Below are positions 25,837 through 35,420 of a stretch of 64,000 bases of DNA, piece by piece. Position 1 is the stretch's first letter. Every line of letters begins with the position of its first letter. The position numbers were made by a program, and so were the translations under genes. The stretch is from Planctomycetota bacterium (GTDB lineage Bacteria > Planctomycetota > JAJSAM01 > JAJVHW01), in NCBI GenBank assembly GCA_021776825.1, contig JAJFFG010000106.1, positions 40,849 through 104,848 of the forward strand, in the 5' to 3' direction. Under the pieces are notes generated by a model that was not told where the DNA came from, did no database searches, and was given only the letters and a program-made list of their open reading frames with translations.

Positions 25837-27218
25837 CCCGCACCTCCCGCCTGATCCGCGCGACGGCGCTCGTCGCTGCACTCGCCCTCTCGGCCCCGCT
25901 GCTCGCCGGTTGCGCGTCCGACGATGTGGAGATCGCCCCGCTCGCGCACGCCTACAACGTCGTGCTGCTGCCGATCGAGGGGGCCGAGCAGGCACTCGCT
26001 CCGCCGATCGCCGAGGACGCGGTCGAGGGCGAAGTCCCGTTCTCGATCACGCCCGAGGAACTGCGCACGCGGATCAAGGAGACGATCCTCGGATCGCGCG
26101 TGTTCAGCCGCATCGTCAACATCGACGCGTCGCAGCTCTTCACCGACGAGTTCACCGACGAGGTCCAGGCGGCGGTCCCGTTCGCGCGGGAGCAGCGCGC
26201 GGATCTGATCATGCGCGTGCGCGTCAATTCGGCGCGGATGATCGATCTTGGCCCGAACGACAGCAAGACGTGGTCGACGTTCGTCTGGTTCATGGTGCCG
26301 GCGCCGCTCTGGCTCGCCGACGACCGGACGTACGGAACGAGCCTCTCGGTCTCGGCGGAGATGTACGACCCCGAGGATCCGGTGCGACCGGCGGCCTCGG
26401 TCGTCGCCAGCTCCAGCGAGCACGAGCTCGACCTCTGGGACCGTGGCGTGTGGGACCCGATGATCTTCGTCCTCCCCGCACCCTGGGTGGACGGCGACCT
26501 CGAGACGGTCAGCCAGGAACTCACGGCACGCGCGGCGACGCAGATGCTCGAGGAACTCGTGAGCGAGCTGCGCGACCGCGAGATCCCGTCACGCTTCGAT
26601 GTCGCCTACGCGTGGGATGGCAACACGATCGAGGTCGAGATCGGCAGCCGCCGCCGCCTGCGCGCCCTCGAGATCCGCGTCGACGGCGAAGTCATGAAGA
26701 GCTGGGCCGAGCGCGAGACTCAGGATCTGCACGACGACCGTCGCTCGACGGCTGACCGCATCGTCTATCGCGCCCAGGTGCCCGTCACGGCGGAGATGCG
26801 CGGACAGCTCGTTCGCATGGTCGCGGTCGACGAGGCCGGCGGTCGCGAGGTGCGGACGCTGCGCGCCGGGGCGGACAACGCGACTCCCAAGCCAGGCGGC
26901 GACGCCGATCCGGCCGCGAAGCCGGCTCCGACGAAGTCCACGCCGAAGGCGACGAAGTCCCCAACGACCACGCCCAAGACCGCGGCACCCAAGACGACGC
27001 CCCCCAAGATGGCCAAGCCGCGCTTCATCAAGACTCCGAAGCCCGTTACGCCGAACGATGCTGCGAAGCAGCCAGTGAAGAGGCCCGCCGTGACGCCGAA
27101 GCCGGTCGAGCCCGAGAAGCCTCCGGTCTACGAGCCTCCGAAGAATCCCAAGCGCGGGCGGAATCCCTCGCGCCGTCCTGCGAAGAAGATCCCGCCGAAG
27201 GGGGACGACGATGGATAG
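25833..27218 (+). CDS. Lipoprotein with Lys/Pro/Thr-rich tail
   Basis: A 461-aa lipoprotein; lipobox LLAGC (Cys ~28). Residues ~40-250 form a domain reminiscent of lipoproteins with a cytochrome or GNA1162-like beta-sandwich (NVVLLPIEG, ITPEELRTRIKETILGSRVF, ADLIMRVRVNS); family not identified. The C-terminal ~120 residues are a Lys-Pro-Thr-rich linker (TPKATKSPTTTPKTAAPK) that may span or bind the cell wall. GTG 25833 overlaps the kinase stop by 4 bp, and its own end overlaps the next gene, so it belongs to the kinase operon. Probably outer-membrane or wall attached. Confidence 0.7.
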   Translation: MTRTSRLIRATALVAALALSAPLLAGCASDDVEIAPLAHAYNVVLLPIEGAEQALAPPIAEDAVEGEVPFSITPEELRTRIKETILGSRVFSRIVNIDASQLFTDEFTDEVQAAVPFAREQRADLIMRVRVNSARMIDLGPNDSKTWSTFVWFMVPAPLWLADDRTYGTSLSVSAEMYDPEDPVRPAASVVASSSEHELDLWDRGVWDPMIFVLPAPWVDGDLETVSQELTARAATQMLEELVSELRDREIPSRFDVAYAWDGNTIEVEIGSRRRLRALEIRVDGEVMKSWAERETQDLHDDRRSTADRIVYRAQVPVTAEMRGQLVRMVAVDEAGGREVRTLRAGADNATPKPGGDADPAAKPAPTKSTPKATKSPTTTPKTAAPKTTPPKMAKPRFIKTPKPVTPNDAAKQPVKRPAVTPKPVEPEKPPVYEPPKNPKRGRNPSRRPAKKIPPKGDDDG

Positions 27219-28623
27219 GCGCCGACTGCGACCCATGGGTGGGTGTGCGGCTGTGCTGATCGGTTGCGCGGCGCTGCTCGGCGGGGCTGCCGACGCCGAT
27301 GCGAAGTCGACTGGCTTCGAGAACGCGGTGAAGCTGCGCTTCCCCTCCGACGAGCTGACTGAGGGTGGCTTCCGCTCCGTGTTGCAGCCGAACTCGCAGC
27401 TCGGTTCCGTCACTCCGACCGTGATCACGATCGCCAAGGGCACGCACCGGTTCGACTCCCTCTTCTTCGCGTTCGACCGCTCGAACGTGACGATTTGTGG
27501 CGCCACCGGACGCGCGAGCGACGTCGTCCTCGAGTTCGCGAACTCGTCGTCGGCGTTCCAGCTCCAGCAGACGAAGAACTTCGTCTTCCGCGATCTCACG
27601 ATCCGCTTCCTGCGCAACGAGAGCCCCGGAAACAACGTTCCCGAGGACGGTGTCAGGACCAGCACCGTGGGCTTCCGGCTGAACGCGAAGCTCTCGGAGG
27701 AGTTCGCCGGATTCGTCGACGAGACGCGCATCGAGAGCTGCAACATCGAAGCGGCGTTCCCGATCGTCGCGACGGCGGGCACGACGCGACTGACCGTCAA
27801 TCGCTCGAAGTTGACGGTCACACAGACCGACGGCTTCGGCATCGTGTGGGGCGACGGCGAGGGACTGCTCGTCAGCCGCACCCGCTTCGCGTCCGGGCGC
27901 GACCCGATCAACCTCGAGAACGTGCTCCCGTTCAGCGGCATCTTCGTCCAGGGCGCGCAGGCAGCGTTCAGCGAGGGCGAGCGCGCGCGGCAGATCATCC
28001 TGACCCGCAACAAGCTGAGCGGTGAATTCCTGCGCGGGTTCGACCTCGCCGACGTGCGTGAGGTGCGGGTCCGTAGGAACCGCTTCAACTTCTCGGGCGA
28101 CGCGATCCGTGACGCGACGTCGCAGACCGGACTCAACCCCAGCGACCCGACCAACCCAGCGGCCTTCTGGGGACGCGTCGGCATCCTGATCCGTCGTGGC
28201 GACTCCTCGGCGCTGCCGGAGGACTACGAGATCCGGAAGAACACCGTGCGCGGCGCGTACTACGGCACGTGGCTGTTCAACTGCGGTGCGGGCTCGGTCG
28301 TCGGCAACGACTTCAAGCGCTGCGGCAGCTCGGATCGCGATGGCTTCTTCAACAGCGATCCCGAACTGCCACCCGAGAACGGTGGCGGGCTGCGCCTCAC
28401 GCTTCAAGGCCCGTGTCGCATCAATGTCGAGAGCAACGACATGCGCAACCTGAAGTCGCCCAAGGACGATGCGCTCCCCGCGATCACCGTCCTCCCGGCG
28501 CAGCAGTCCGACGACTGCTTCCTCGATCCGGACCCATTCACGGGCGATCGCGTGATCTACAACAACCGGAAGAACAAGACGTCCGGTAGTCGCAAACTGG
28601 TCCTGGCGGAGCCCGTCCAATGA
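27211..28623 (+). CDS. Secreted right-handed parallel beta-helix protein
   Basis: A 470-aa protein with signal peptide (AAVLIGCAALLGGAADADA). The body has regular beta-helix rungs: NVTICGATGRASDVVLEF, NFVFRDLTIRFLRNES, TRIESCNIEAAFPIV, RLTVNRSKLTVTQ, REVRVRRNRFNFSGDAI, YEIRKNTVRGAYYGTWLFN and GSVVGNDFKRCG. Such folds occur in pectate-lyase-like enzymes and in noncatalytic surface proteins; no clear catalytic triad is visible, so a structural or carbohydrate-binding role is more likely. It overlaps its upstream neighbour by 8 bp and the NHL gene by 4 bp. Confidence 0.75.
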   Translation: MDRRRLRPMGGCAAVLIGCAALLGGAADADAKSTGFENAVKLRFPSDELTEGGFRSVLQPNSQLGSVTPTVITIAKGTHRFDSLFFAFDRSNVTICGATGRASDVVLEFANSSSAFQLQQTKNFVFRDLTIRFLRNESPGNNVPEDGVRTSTVGFRLNAKLSEEFAGFVDETRIESCNIEAAFPIVATAGTTRLTVNRSKLTVTQTDGFGIVWGDGEGLLVSRTRFASGRDPINLENVLPFSGIFVQGAQAAFSEGERARQIILTRNKLSGEFLRGFDLADVREVRVRRNRFNFSGDAIRDATSQTGLNPSDPTNPAAFWGRVGILIRRGDSSALPEDYEIRKNTVRGAYYGTWLFNCGAGSVVGNDFKRCGSSDRDGFFNSDPELPPENGGGLRLTLQGPCRINVESNDMRNLKSPKDDALPAITVLPAQQSDDCFLDPDPFTGDRVIYNNRKNKTSGSRKLVLAEPVQ

Positions 28624-31600
28624 GCTCGGTCCGACCCTTCCTCCGTGCGGCGGTGTGCGCTGCCTTCGTCGGGATCGGCGCGCTCGGCGCGTGCGGCGTC
28701 GGCGGCATCCTCGCGGCGTCGGCCGGCGGCGGCGGCGGCGGTGGCGGCGACTCCGTTCCGCCTCCGCCGCCGTTCGTGACCGTGCAGGTGCCGTCGGACG
28801 ATCCGGCGTCCAACCTGATCTCGATCCAGTTCGAGTTGCGCGATCCGCAGGTGAAGGAGGCCGAGGGCCGCGACGGTGGCGCCGACGACCCGCGCATCCG
28901 GATCTTCGCCGAGTACCGCATCCCGCGTTTCTCGCGCTGGATCCCGATGACCGAGTCGCCGATCCAGACCTCCGAGGGCCAGCGCGCGCTGTCACTCGGG
29001 CAGCACGTGTTCGTCTGGAACACCATCGTCGACCTGCCGGAGTACTCCGGTCCGATCCAGGTTCGGGTTCGCGCCGAGTACGAGCCCACGGCGGGCATCC
29101 GCCGTCGCTTCCGCATCCGCGAGCAGACCTTCACGATGGACAACCGTCGCGCCGCAACGCTGTTCGGGGGCGAGATCACGCCGCGCGCTGACGTCGACAC
29201 GTTCCCCGTCGACCTGAGTGCTTCTGGGACGGCGATGCTGATCGCGTCCGCCGGCGCCGGCATCGTGGAGCGGGTCGACGCGCTGGGGCGCATCCGCCGG
29301 GTCATCGGCGTCGGCATCCCCGGCACGGCGGGCGACGGCGGCGATCCCGGCGTGGCGAAGCTCGAGAACGTGCGTGCCGTCGCGCTGGGCGACAACGGCC
29401 TGATCTACACCAACACGGACGATCGCATCCGCGTGACGAACCCGTTGATCCTGCCGATCCCGCTCGGTGCCGGCGAGGTTCCGTCGCGGACCATTCGCAC
29501 GGTCCTGGAGATCGGCGGTTTGGACAATGCGGCCTCGGTGCGCACGCACCCGTCGGGCGCGATCCTGTACATCAACAATCGCTCCCAGCTGCGGGCCTTC
29601 AACCCGCAGGGCCCGGGCGCCCCCGGCTCGATGGACATCATGCTTGCTGGGACCGCGATCCCACCCGGCACGGCGGTGCAGATCGCCGGTGACGGCGCGA
29701 CGGATGCCGACGGCACTCCCGCCTCGGCAACGTTCCTGACAGACGCGACCTCCCTGGCCGTCGGACCGGACGGCGAGATCTACGTCGGTGAGCAGTCCGA
29801 GTCACGCGTTCGCGTCATCAACACCGGCACCACTCCGCTGATGCTCGCCAACGTCACGGTGGCTGGCGGAGCGATCGCCACGGTCGCCGGCGGCAACGGC
29901 ATCGATCCGGTCGGTGGGTCGGGTGACGGCGGCCCGGCGCTCGACGCCTCGCTGAACCAGCAGGGCAGCATCGACGTCTCCCCCGACCGCGAGCTGTTCA
30001 TCGCGGACACGTTCAGTCGCCTCGTTCGTATGGTGAACCTGGGCGTCGCCTCGCAGACGTTCGCGGGCACCACCGTCGACCCCGGCAACATTGACTCCAT
30101 CGTCGGTGACGGACGCGACGGCACGGGCGCGACGGGCGGTGTGGGCAGCACGGCAGAGGACCTGCGCCTTCAGGCGCCGAACGCCATCGCTCTCGGTGTC
30201 CTCGACACGCTCGTCATCGCCGACGGCAACCGCGTGATCATGGTCAACGGTGGGACGGCGACGATCACCGCCTACGGCAAGACGGCGCTCGGGAGCCGCA
30301 CGCGCGAGATCTACGACGCGTCCCGTCGTGCCGGCCTGCCGCTCGGCGATCCGCGGGCGATGCACACGGCCAGCGAGGAAGAGGTTTTCATCTCCGATCG
30401 CAGCACGATCCGCGTGCTCAACCTGGGCGAAGCCCCGGAGGTCTTCGGCGGCACGAGCGTCGAAGGCGGCGGCATCGCGGTCATCGCGGGCGGCGCCGTT
30501 CCGGGCTTCTCGGGCGATGGTGGGCCGGCGCGCGCGGCCGCGTTCTCCAACCCTGGGGCGCTGACCACGGACGGCAACACGCGTCTCTACGTGGCCGACA
30601 CCGAAAACCACCGCGTGCGGTTCGTGAACATCGGCGATCCGACCTCGGACGGCTCCGCGACCGCATTCGGAGTCACCGTCGGACCCGGCCGCGTCGACAC
30701 CATCGTCGGCACCGGCGCGACGGGTGGACTCCCGAACGACGGCGATGGCCTGGCGCCGCGGCAGGCGGTGCTCAACTCACCCGGCGGGCTCGTCGCGTTC
30801 AACGGGCTGTTGTTCATCTCGGACACGAACCACCACCGCGTGCGCTGCGTGAACCCCGGTCCGGTCGACGAGACGGTGGCCGGCACGCTCGTGGTGGCCG
30901 GGACCATCACGACGATCTACGGAGACGGAACGCCCGGCTTCAGCCCCGATGGCGCCGGACCGTGGCTGACGAACCTGCCGGGTGCGCTGACCGTGGATGG
31001 TCGCGGCATCCTCTACATCGCCGAGCCGGGGAACGCCCGCATTCGCGCGCTGAACCTCGGTCTGACGGCACAGGCCCAGGCCGGCGTCACGCTGGCGGGG
31101 ATCGACGTGCCGTCGAACGAGGTCCGGACGATCGTCGGGACGGGCGTGCCGGGGAACTTCGGTGACGGCGGTGGCGGCGTCGAGGCAGAGATCGAGAACC
31201 CGGCGTCGCTCGTCGTGCAGACGCTCGTGGGCGATCCGGACCCGAACGACGACGTCACGGAGTCGATCTCGCTCGTCTCCGCGCTCTACTTCGCCGACAC
31301 CCAGCATCACGTCGTGCGCGTCGTGAACCTGCTCAATCGGGACATCACCGCGGCGCAGAACCAGTTCGGCGAGGCGTCGATCACGGTTCCTGGTGGCGGC
31401 ATCTTCAGCATCGCCGGTGGGCCGAACGCTCTCGGGTTCCAGAACGCTCCGGCGTTCGACGGCGATGGCGAAGAGGCCGAACTCATGCGCTTCAACCGCT
31501 GCGTCGGGATCGCCATCACGAACAGCGGCAGCCCGCCGCAGCCCGTGCACTTCTTCGTGAGCGACGGCGGCAACGATCGGCTCCGCCGCTTCGGCGCGCC

Positions 31601-31625
31601 CCCGGTCTTCCTGCAGGGGCAGTAG
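28620..31625 (+). CDS. NHL-repeat beta-propeller lipoprotein
   Basis: A 1001-aa exported protein. A hydrophobic N terminus with lipobox-like IGALGAC precedes a glycine run and proline run (GGGGGGGGDSVPPPPP). From ~190 onward there are many NHL blades with recurring GDGGPA-type loops (GTAGDGGDPGVAKLENVRAV, GSGDGGPALDASLNQQGSID, FSGDGGPARAAAFSNPGALT, FGDGGGGVEAEIENPASL) followed by YVADTENHRVR-like strands. NHL propellers bind proteins or sugars; several planctomycete surface proteins have this plan. It closes the sigma-kinase operon and is translationally coupled (ATGA) to the beta-helix gene. No catalytic domain found. Confidence 0.82.
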   Translation: MSSVRPFLRAAVCAAFVGIGALGACGVGGILAASAGGGGGGGGDSVPPPPPFVTVQVPSDDPASNLISIQFELRDPQVKEAEGRDGGADDPRIRIFAEYRIPRFSRWIPMTESPIQTSEGQRALSLGQHVFVWNTIVDLPEYSGPIQVRVRAEYEPTAGIRRRFRIREQTFTMDNRRAATLFGGEITPRADVDTFPVDLSASGTAMLIASAGAGIVERVDALGRIRRVIGVGIPGTAGDGGDPGVAKLENVRAVALGDNGLIYTNTDDRIRVTNPLILPIPLGAGEVPSRTIRTVLEIGGLDNAASVRTHPSGAILYINNRSQLRAFNPQGPGAPGSMDIMLAGTAIPPGTAVQIAGDGATDADGTPASATFLTDATSLAVGPDGEIYVGEQSESRVRVINTGTTPLMLANVTVAGGAIATVAGGNGIDPVGGSGDGGPALDASLNQQGSIDVSPDRELFIADTFSRLVRMVNLGVASQTFAGTTVDPGNIDSIVGDGRDGTGATGGVGSTAEDLRLQAPNAIALGVLDTLVIADGNRVIMVNGGTATITAYGKTALGSRTREIYDASRRAGLPLGDPRAMHTASEEEVFISDRSTIRVLNLGEAPEVFGGTSVEGGGIAVIAGGAVPGFSGDGGPARAAAFSNPGALTTDGNTRLYVADTENHRVRFVNIGDPTSDGSATAFGVTVGPGRVDTIVGTGATGGLPNDGDGLAPRQAVLNSPGGLVAFNGLLFISDTNHHRVRCVNPGPVDETVAGTLVVAGTITTIYGDGTPGFSPDGAGPWLTNLPGALTVDGRGILYIAEPGNARIRALNLGLTAQAQAGVTLAGIDVPSNEVRTIVGTGVPGNFGDGGGGVEAEIENPASLVVQTLVGDPDPNDDVTESISLVSALYFADTQHHVVRVVNLLNRDITAAQNQFGEASITVPGGGIFSIAGGPNALGFQNAPAFDGDGEEAELMRFNRCVGIAITNSGSPPQPVHFFVSDGGNDRLRRFGAPPVFLQGQ

Positions 31626-31781
31626 TCCGACCGGCCGATGGTGACGCACGCGCCTGAGACAGGCGGCTAGCCCTCTCTTCTCGCGCGGACGTCGCGAGAC
31701 TGCGGCGGCTCCTGAGCCCGAGATGCCTCTCGCGCTGTTTCGACGTCCCGCTCGATCACCACGCAGTGTCGTGGCGGCGCC

Positions 31782-31844
31782 GGGGCGGGAGATCGCGTGC
31801 TCGGGGACGTCAGGCGTGGCGTCCTCGTGAACGATGCGGGCTAG
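31782..31844 (+). repeat. Partial CTAG MITE, right half
   Basis: Contains GGGGCGGGAGATCGCGTGCT and ends CGTGAACGATGCGGGCTAG, matching the right ~60 bp of the 58497-58734 element. A matching left terminus was not found upstream. It lies 9 bp before the glycosyltransferase start codon; the rest of the 228-bp spacer (31626-31781) shows no gene. Confidence 0.7.
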
Positions 31845-31853
31845 GATCGTTCG

Positions 31854-32933
31854 ATGCGTATCGGGTTCGTCTCCTTCTGGTTCACGCGAGGGCAAGCGTT
31901 CGTCACGCGGGCCACGCGATCCGTCTGCCGCGACGCCGGGCACGAGACGTTCGTCCTCGCGCGACCGGACAAACTGAAGGGGCGCGTTCGCACGGACGGC
32001 ATCTGGGACGAGGAGCACGTGGAGGTCGCCAGTGAGTGGGCGATCCCGCGGGAGGAACTGCTCGCGTGGGTCCGCAAGCATGCGCTCGACGTCTGCTTCT
32101 TCTTCCAGAACGATCGCTTTGACGACATCGCGGCGGTGCGAGCGACCGGCTGCCACACGGCCGGCGTGTTCATGTGGGAGTTCTTCGCGCCGGAGCACGT
32201 CGAACCAACGCGGGCGGCGTTTGACACGCTCTACGCCTTCAATCGGTGCGACACGGAACGCTACGCCAGCCTCGGCTTGCTCGTGCCACGAGTGCGGTGG
32301 AGCTGCTGGCCCGAGCTCGACGGCCGAACCGTCGAACCGAAGCCCGCCGACGCGCCCGTCGTCTTCTATTACCCCGCGGGCTACCTGGAGCGGCGACGCG
32401 CGATCGAGCCGACCATCAAGGCGTTCGTGCGCGCGAAGCTCCCGAACGCGACTCTGCTGGTGAAGTCGACGAAGCCGGTGAAGGAGAAGCACCAGATCCG
32501 GCACCCCCAGGTCGTCTATCACGCTGACGATGTCGAGCGGGACGAGTACCTGGAACTTCTCCGTTCCTGTGATGTCTGCCTGTCGAACACGCGTTGGGAG
32601 GGGCTCGGCCTCGTGATCTTCGAGAGTATCGCGATGGGGATACCGGTGATCTGTCCGGACTTCCCACCCATGAACGAGAACGTCCGCGACGGACTGACGG
32701 GATTGCTCGTCGAGTCCTCGACGCGGAAGATGGCGCCGTCGGGCATTCCGGCCGCGGACGTGAAGCCGCGTGCCTTGACCGCCGCGATCCGACGTCTCGG
32801 TGATCGCCGCGAGGTCGAGCGGATGTCGGCGAACACGCTCCGTCTCCGCGATCTCGAGTACACGTGGGAGCGCACGCGTACGGACGTTCTGCTGTTGCTG
32901 GACGACATCGCGCGTCGACGGGAGTCCGCATGA
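31854..32933 (+). CDS. Glycosyltransferase, GT4-like
   Basis: A 359-aa GT-B glycosyltransferase. The C-terminal nucleotide-sugar half is the clearer part: VVFYYPAGYLERRRAIEPTI, ATLLVKSTKPVKEK, SCDVCLSNTRWEGLGLVIFE and SIAMGIPVICPDFPPMNENV, the last two holding the E-x7-E-like donor motif of GT4 enzymes. The N terminus MRIGFVSFWFTRGQAF is a Rossmann start. Donor and acceptor are unknown; it probably works on envelope polysaccharide. It overlaps the ABC ATPase gene by 4 bp, which suggests export or synthesis of a surface glycan. Confidence 0.78.
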   Translation: MRIGFVSFWFTRGQAFVTRATRSVCRDAGHETFVLARPDKLKGRVRTDGIWDEEHVEVASEWAIPREELLAWVRKHALDVCFFFQNDRFDDIAAVRATGCHTAGVFMWEFFAPEHVEPTRAAFDTLYAFNRCDTERYASLGLLVPRVRWSCWPELDGRTVEPKPADAPVVFYYPAGYLERRRAIEPTIKAFVRAKLPNATLLVKSTKPVKEKHQIRHPQVVYHADDVERDEYLELLRSCDVCLSNTRWEGLGLVIFESIAMGIPVICPDFPPMNENVRDGLTGLLVESSTRKMAPSGIPAADVKPRALTAAIRRLGDRREVERMSANTLRLRDLEYTWERTRTDVLLLLDDIARRRESA

Positions 32934-33691
32934 TCGAGGTGAGTGACTTCTCGAAGACGTACGACGAGCGCGAGGCGGTCGCCGGACTCTCGTTCCGCGT
33001 GGATGCGGGAGACATCGTCGGGCTCGTCGGGCCGAACGGCGCCGGCAAGACGACGACCATGCGCGCCATCGCGGGCATCCTGCGCCCGACGGCGGGCCGC
33101 GTGACGGTGGCCGGCTTCGACGTCGTCTCCGACCCGGTTCCGGCCAAGCAGCGACTCGCGCTCGTGCCGGACGACCCGCACCTGTTCTCCAGCCTGACGG
33201 TCTGGGAGCACCTGGAGTTCACGGCCGAGGTGTTCGGCACGGAGGATTGGATCCACCACGGTGAGCGCCTCCTCGAGCAGTTCGAGCTCGCGGATCGACG
33301 CGAGACGCTCGCCGACGAACTCTCACGCGGCATGCGGCAGAAGGTCGCGATCGTGTGCGCGTTCCTCCATCGACCGGGGGCGATCCTCTTCGACGAGCCG
33401 CTGACAGGCCTGGACCCGCGCGCGATCCGCACGCTCTACGAGGCGATCCGTGAGTCCGCACGCGGGGGGATGGCCGTGCTGCTCTCGTCGCATCTGCTCG
33501 GGCAGATCGAGTCCCTCTGCACCGAGTTCGTGATCCTCCGTCAGGGCCGTCTCGTGGTCGAGGGGACGCGCGACGAGATCCGCGCACAGCTCGGTGAGCT
33601 GCGCGCCGACGCGACACTCGAGGAGATCTTCTTCACGGCCACCGAGGGGACCTCTCTGCCGGCGGACCGGGCGGAACCCGACCTGCCGTGA
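32930..33691 (+). CDS. ABC transporter ATPase
   Basis: A 253-aa ATPase of the ABC-2 exporter type. Walker A GPNGAGKTT (about 37-45), signature LSRGMRQK, Walker B AILFDEPLTGLDP and H-loop SSHLL are all present. The short Q-loop region reads ALVPDDPHLFSSLTVWEHL, with Asp in place of the usual Gln. It pairs with the membrane protein encoded next, with 4-bp overlaps on both sides (ATGA in front, GTGA behind). Substrate unknown; drug, lipid or glycan export are possible. Confidence 0.88.
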   Translation: MIEVSDFSKTYDEREAVAGLSFRVDAGDIVGLVGPNGAGKTTTMRAIAGILRPTAGRVTVAGFDVVSDPVPAKQRLALVPDDPHLFSSLTVWEHLEFTAEVFGTEDWIHHGERLLEQFELADRRETLADELSRGMRQKVAIVCAFLHRPGAILFDEPLTGLDPRAIRTLYEAIRESARGGMAVLLSSHLLGQIESLCTEFVILRQGRLVVEGTRDEIRAQLGELRADATLEEIFFTATEGTSLPADRAEPDLP

Positions 33692-35358
33692 ACCCCGGAT
33701 TGCGCTATCTCCTGCGACGTGTCCCGGTTCGCCTCTGGCGCAACGTGCGGAAGCGTGCGCGCGGGGTCAAGGGTGCGCTCGCCCTCATCGCGACCGTCGT
33801 CTTCCTCGTGTTCATCGTGCTCAGCCAGGCAGCGTCGGGGATGGCCTCCGGCTCGGAGGAGGCGGCGCCGTGGCTGCTCGCGGAGCGCATTCGGCTCTTC
33901 GCGCCGCTCGGGATGCTGATGTTCACGCTTCTCTCGATCTTCGCCGGCGCGCAAGGGCGCGGAGGCCTCTACTTCAAACCGGAGGAGGTGGACTTCCTGT
34001 TCCCCGCACCGCTCACGCGCCGTCAGTTGCTCGTCTACCAGGTCGCCTCACGCGTCCAGATCCAGCTCCTCTCGGCAGTCTGGGTCTCGATCTTCGTGAT
34101 CCAGCACACGCCGCACTGGCTCGGCTGCATCCTCGGGACGTTCCTGGCGCTCGTCTTCCTGCAGCTCCTCGCGCAGGCCGTCGGCCTGGCGTCGGCCGCG
34201 CTCGGGAAGCGACTTGCCCGCCCGTTCCGCTGGGGACTGATCCTCGTGATCCTCGCGGCGCTCGGCCTGGGTGCGCGCTCGGCCCTGGCCGCCATTCGGC
34301 TCGACGAGGGGCCGATGGCGGCGATGCGCGCCGTTGCCCAGTCGCCCGGGGTGCGCGTCCTGACCGCGCCGTTCGCTCCGTTCGTCAACACGTTCGCGTC
34401 GCTGTCGACATTCGAGGTACTCGTGTGGGCTGCCGCGTCGCTCGCGACGCTGCTCGGGCTCCTTGCCGTGCTCGCCAAGCTCGACGTCGCGTACGAGGAG
34501 ACCGCGCTCGAGGTCAGTGCCGACGTGCAGCGAAAGATCAAGCGCATCCGCTCTGGTGGTGGCGCGTTCGCGGCGCTGAAGCCCGGTCGGAAGCGCTTCT
34601 CCGTCCCGCGCTTCCCGCGCATGGAGGGCGCCGGTGCCCTGGCGTGGCGCCAGACGATCGAGATCACGCGCAGCATGAAGGCCGTCATGATGATGGCGGC
34701 GATGATCCTCATCTGGCCGGCGATCGTCGCGGGCGTGCTCGGCTTCGCCGACGTCGACGATCCAGGTCGCGCGCGCGCGCTCGCCGGGGCGACGCTGCCC
34801 ATGGTGCTCACGCTGTCGATCGTCGCGACCCAGAACCTGCCGTTCGACTTCCGTCGCGACCTCGACCGAATGGCCTATCTGCGTACGCTGCCGCTGCGAC
34901 CGATGGCGATCGCGGCTGGACAGATCGCACCGAGCGCCGTGCTGCTGGCGTTGTTGCTGACGGCGGCCACAGGTGCGATCGCCGGTCTCGTCGAACTCGT
35001 TCCGTGGGCGTTCACGCCCGCGATCTTCCCCACGCTGCTCCCGTTCACGTGGGCCGTCATGTCGGTCGACAACGCACTGTTCCTCGTGTTCCCGCATCGC
35101 GTGGACCCGGAGGACCCCGGCAACGTCGGCTTCATGGGGCGCATGATGCTGGTCATGTTCCTCAAGTTCCTGGCGCTCGGCGTCGTCGTCGGCGTCGCGA
35201 CCACGCTCGGGGTCCTGGTGGGCTGGCTTGCCGGGAACTCGGCGCTGCTCGGAGTGCTGACGGGCGTCGGCGCGCTGGTCGCATTCGACGTTGTCCTGAC
35301 CTGGATCGTGGGCCGCGCGTTCGCGGCGTTCGATCCCGGCAGCGACGTTCCGGTCTGA
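33688..35358 (+). CDS. ABC exporter membrane protein
   Basis: A 556-aa integral membrane protein with about ten to twelve hydrophobic segments (for example ALALIATVVFLVFIVLSQAA, LGMLMFTLLSIFAGAQG, IAAGQIAPSAVLLALLLTAA). The conserved loop GLYFKPEEVDFLFPAPLTRR is characteristic of putative ABC exporters that pair with a lone ATPase. Starts with GTG overlapping the ATPase stop. The TGA stop is directly followed by a 62-bp mobile-element terminus at 35359, so any native terminator has been displaced. Confidence 0.8.
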   Translation: MNPGLRYLLRRVPVRLWRNVRKRARGVKGALALIATVVFLVFIVLSQAASGMASGSEEAAPWLLAERIRLFAPLGMLMFTLLSIFAGAQGRGGLYFKPEEVDFLFPAPLTRRQLLVYQVASRVQIQLLSAVWVSIFVIQHTPHWLGCILGTFLALVFLQLLAQAVGLASAALGKRLARPFRWGLILVILAALGLGARSALAAIRLDEGPMAAMRAVAQSPGVRVLTAPFAPFVNTFASLSTFEVLVWAAASLATLLGLLAVLAKLDVAYEETALEVSADVQRKIKRIRSGGGAFAALKPGRKRFSVPRFPRMEGAGALAWRQTIEITRSMKAVMMMAAMILIWPAIVAGVLGFADVDDPGRARALAGATLPMVLTLSIVATQNLPFDFRRDLDRMAYLRTLPLRPMAIAAGQIAPSAVLLALLLTAATGAIAGLVELVPWAFTPAIFPTLLPFTWAVMSVDNALFLVFPHRVDPEDPGNVGFMGRMMLVMFLKFLALGVVVGVATTLGVLVGWLAGNSALLGVLTGVGALVAFDVVLTWIVGRAFAAFDPGSDVPV

Positions 35359-35420
35359 CTAGCAGGCTGTCGCGCCAACCACGACGGCCCGGCGAGGTCG
35401 CCACTCCGACAGGCTGCTAG
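35359..35420 (-). repeat. 62-bp palindromic IS terminus, copy C (solo)
   Basis: CTAGCAGGCTGTCGCGCC to CCGACAGGCTGCTAG, same orientation as copies B and E. It lies exactly between two convergent genes: it abuts the TGA of the ABC exporter and its terminal CTAG gives the TAG of the isochorismatase-like gene. A perfect site for a bidirectional terminator hairpin. Confidence 0.85.
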
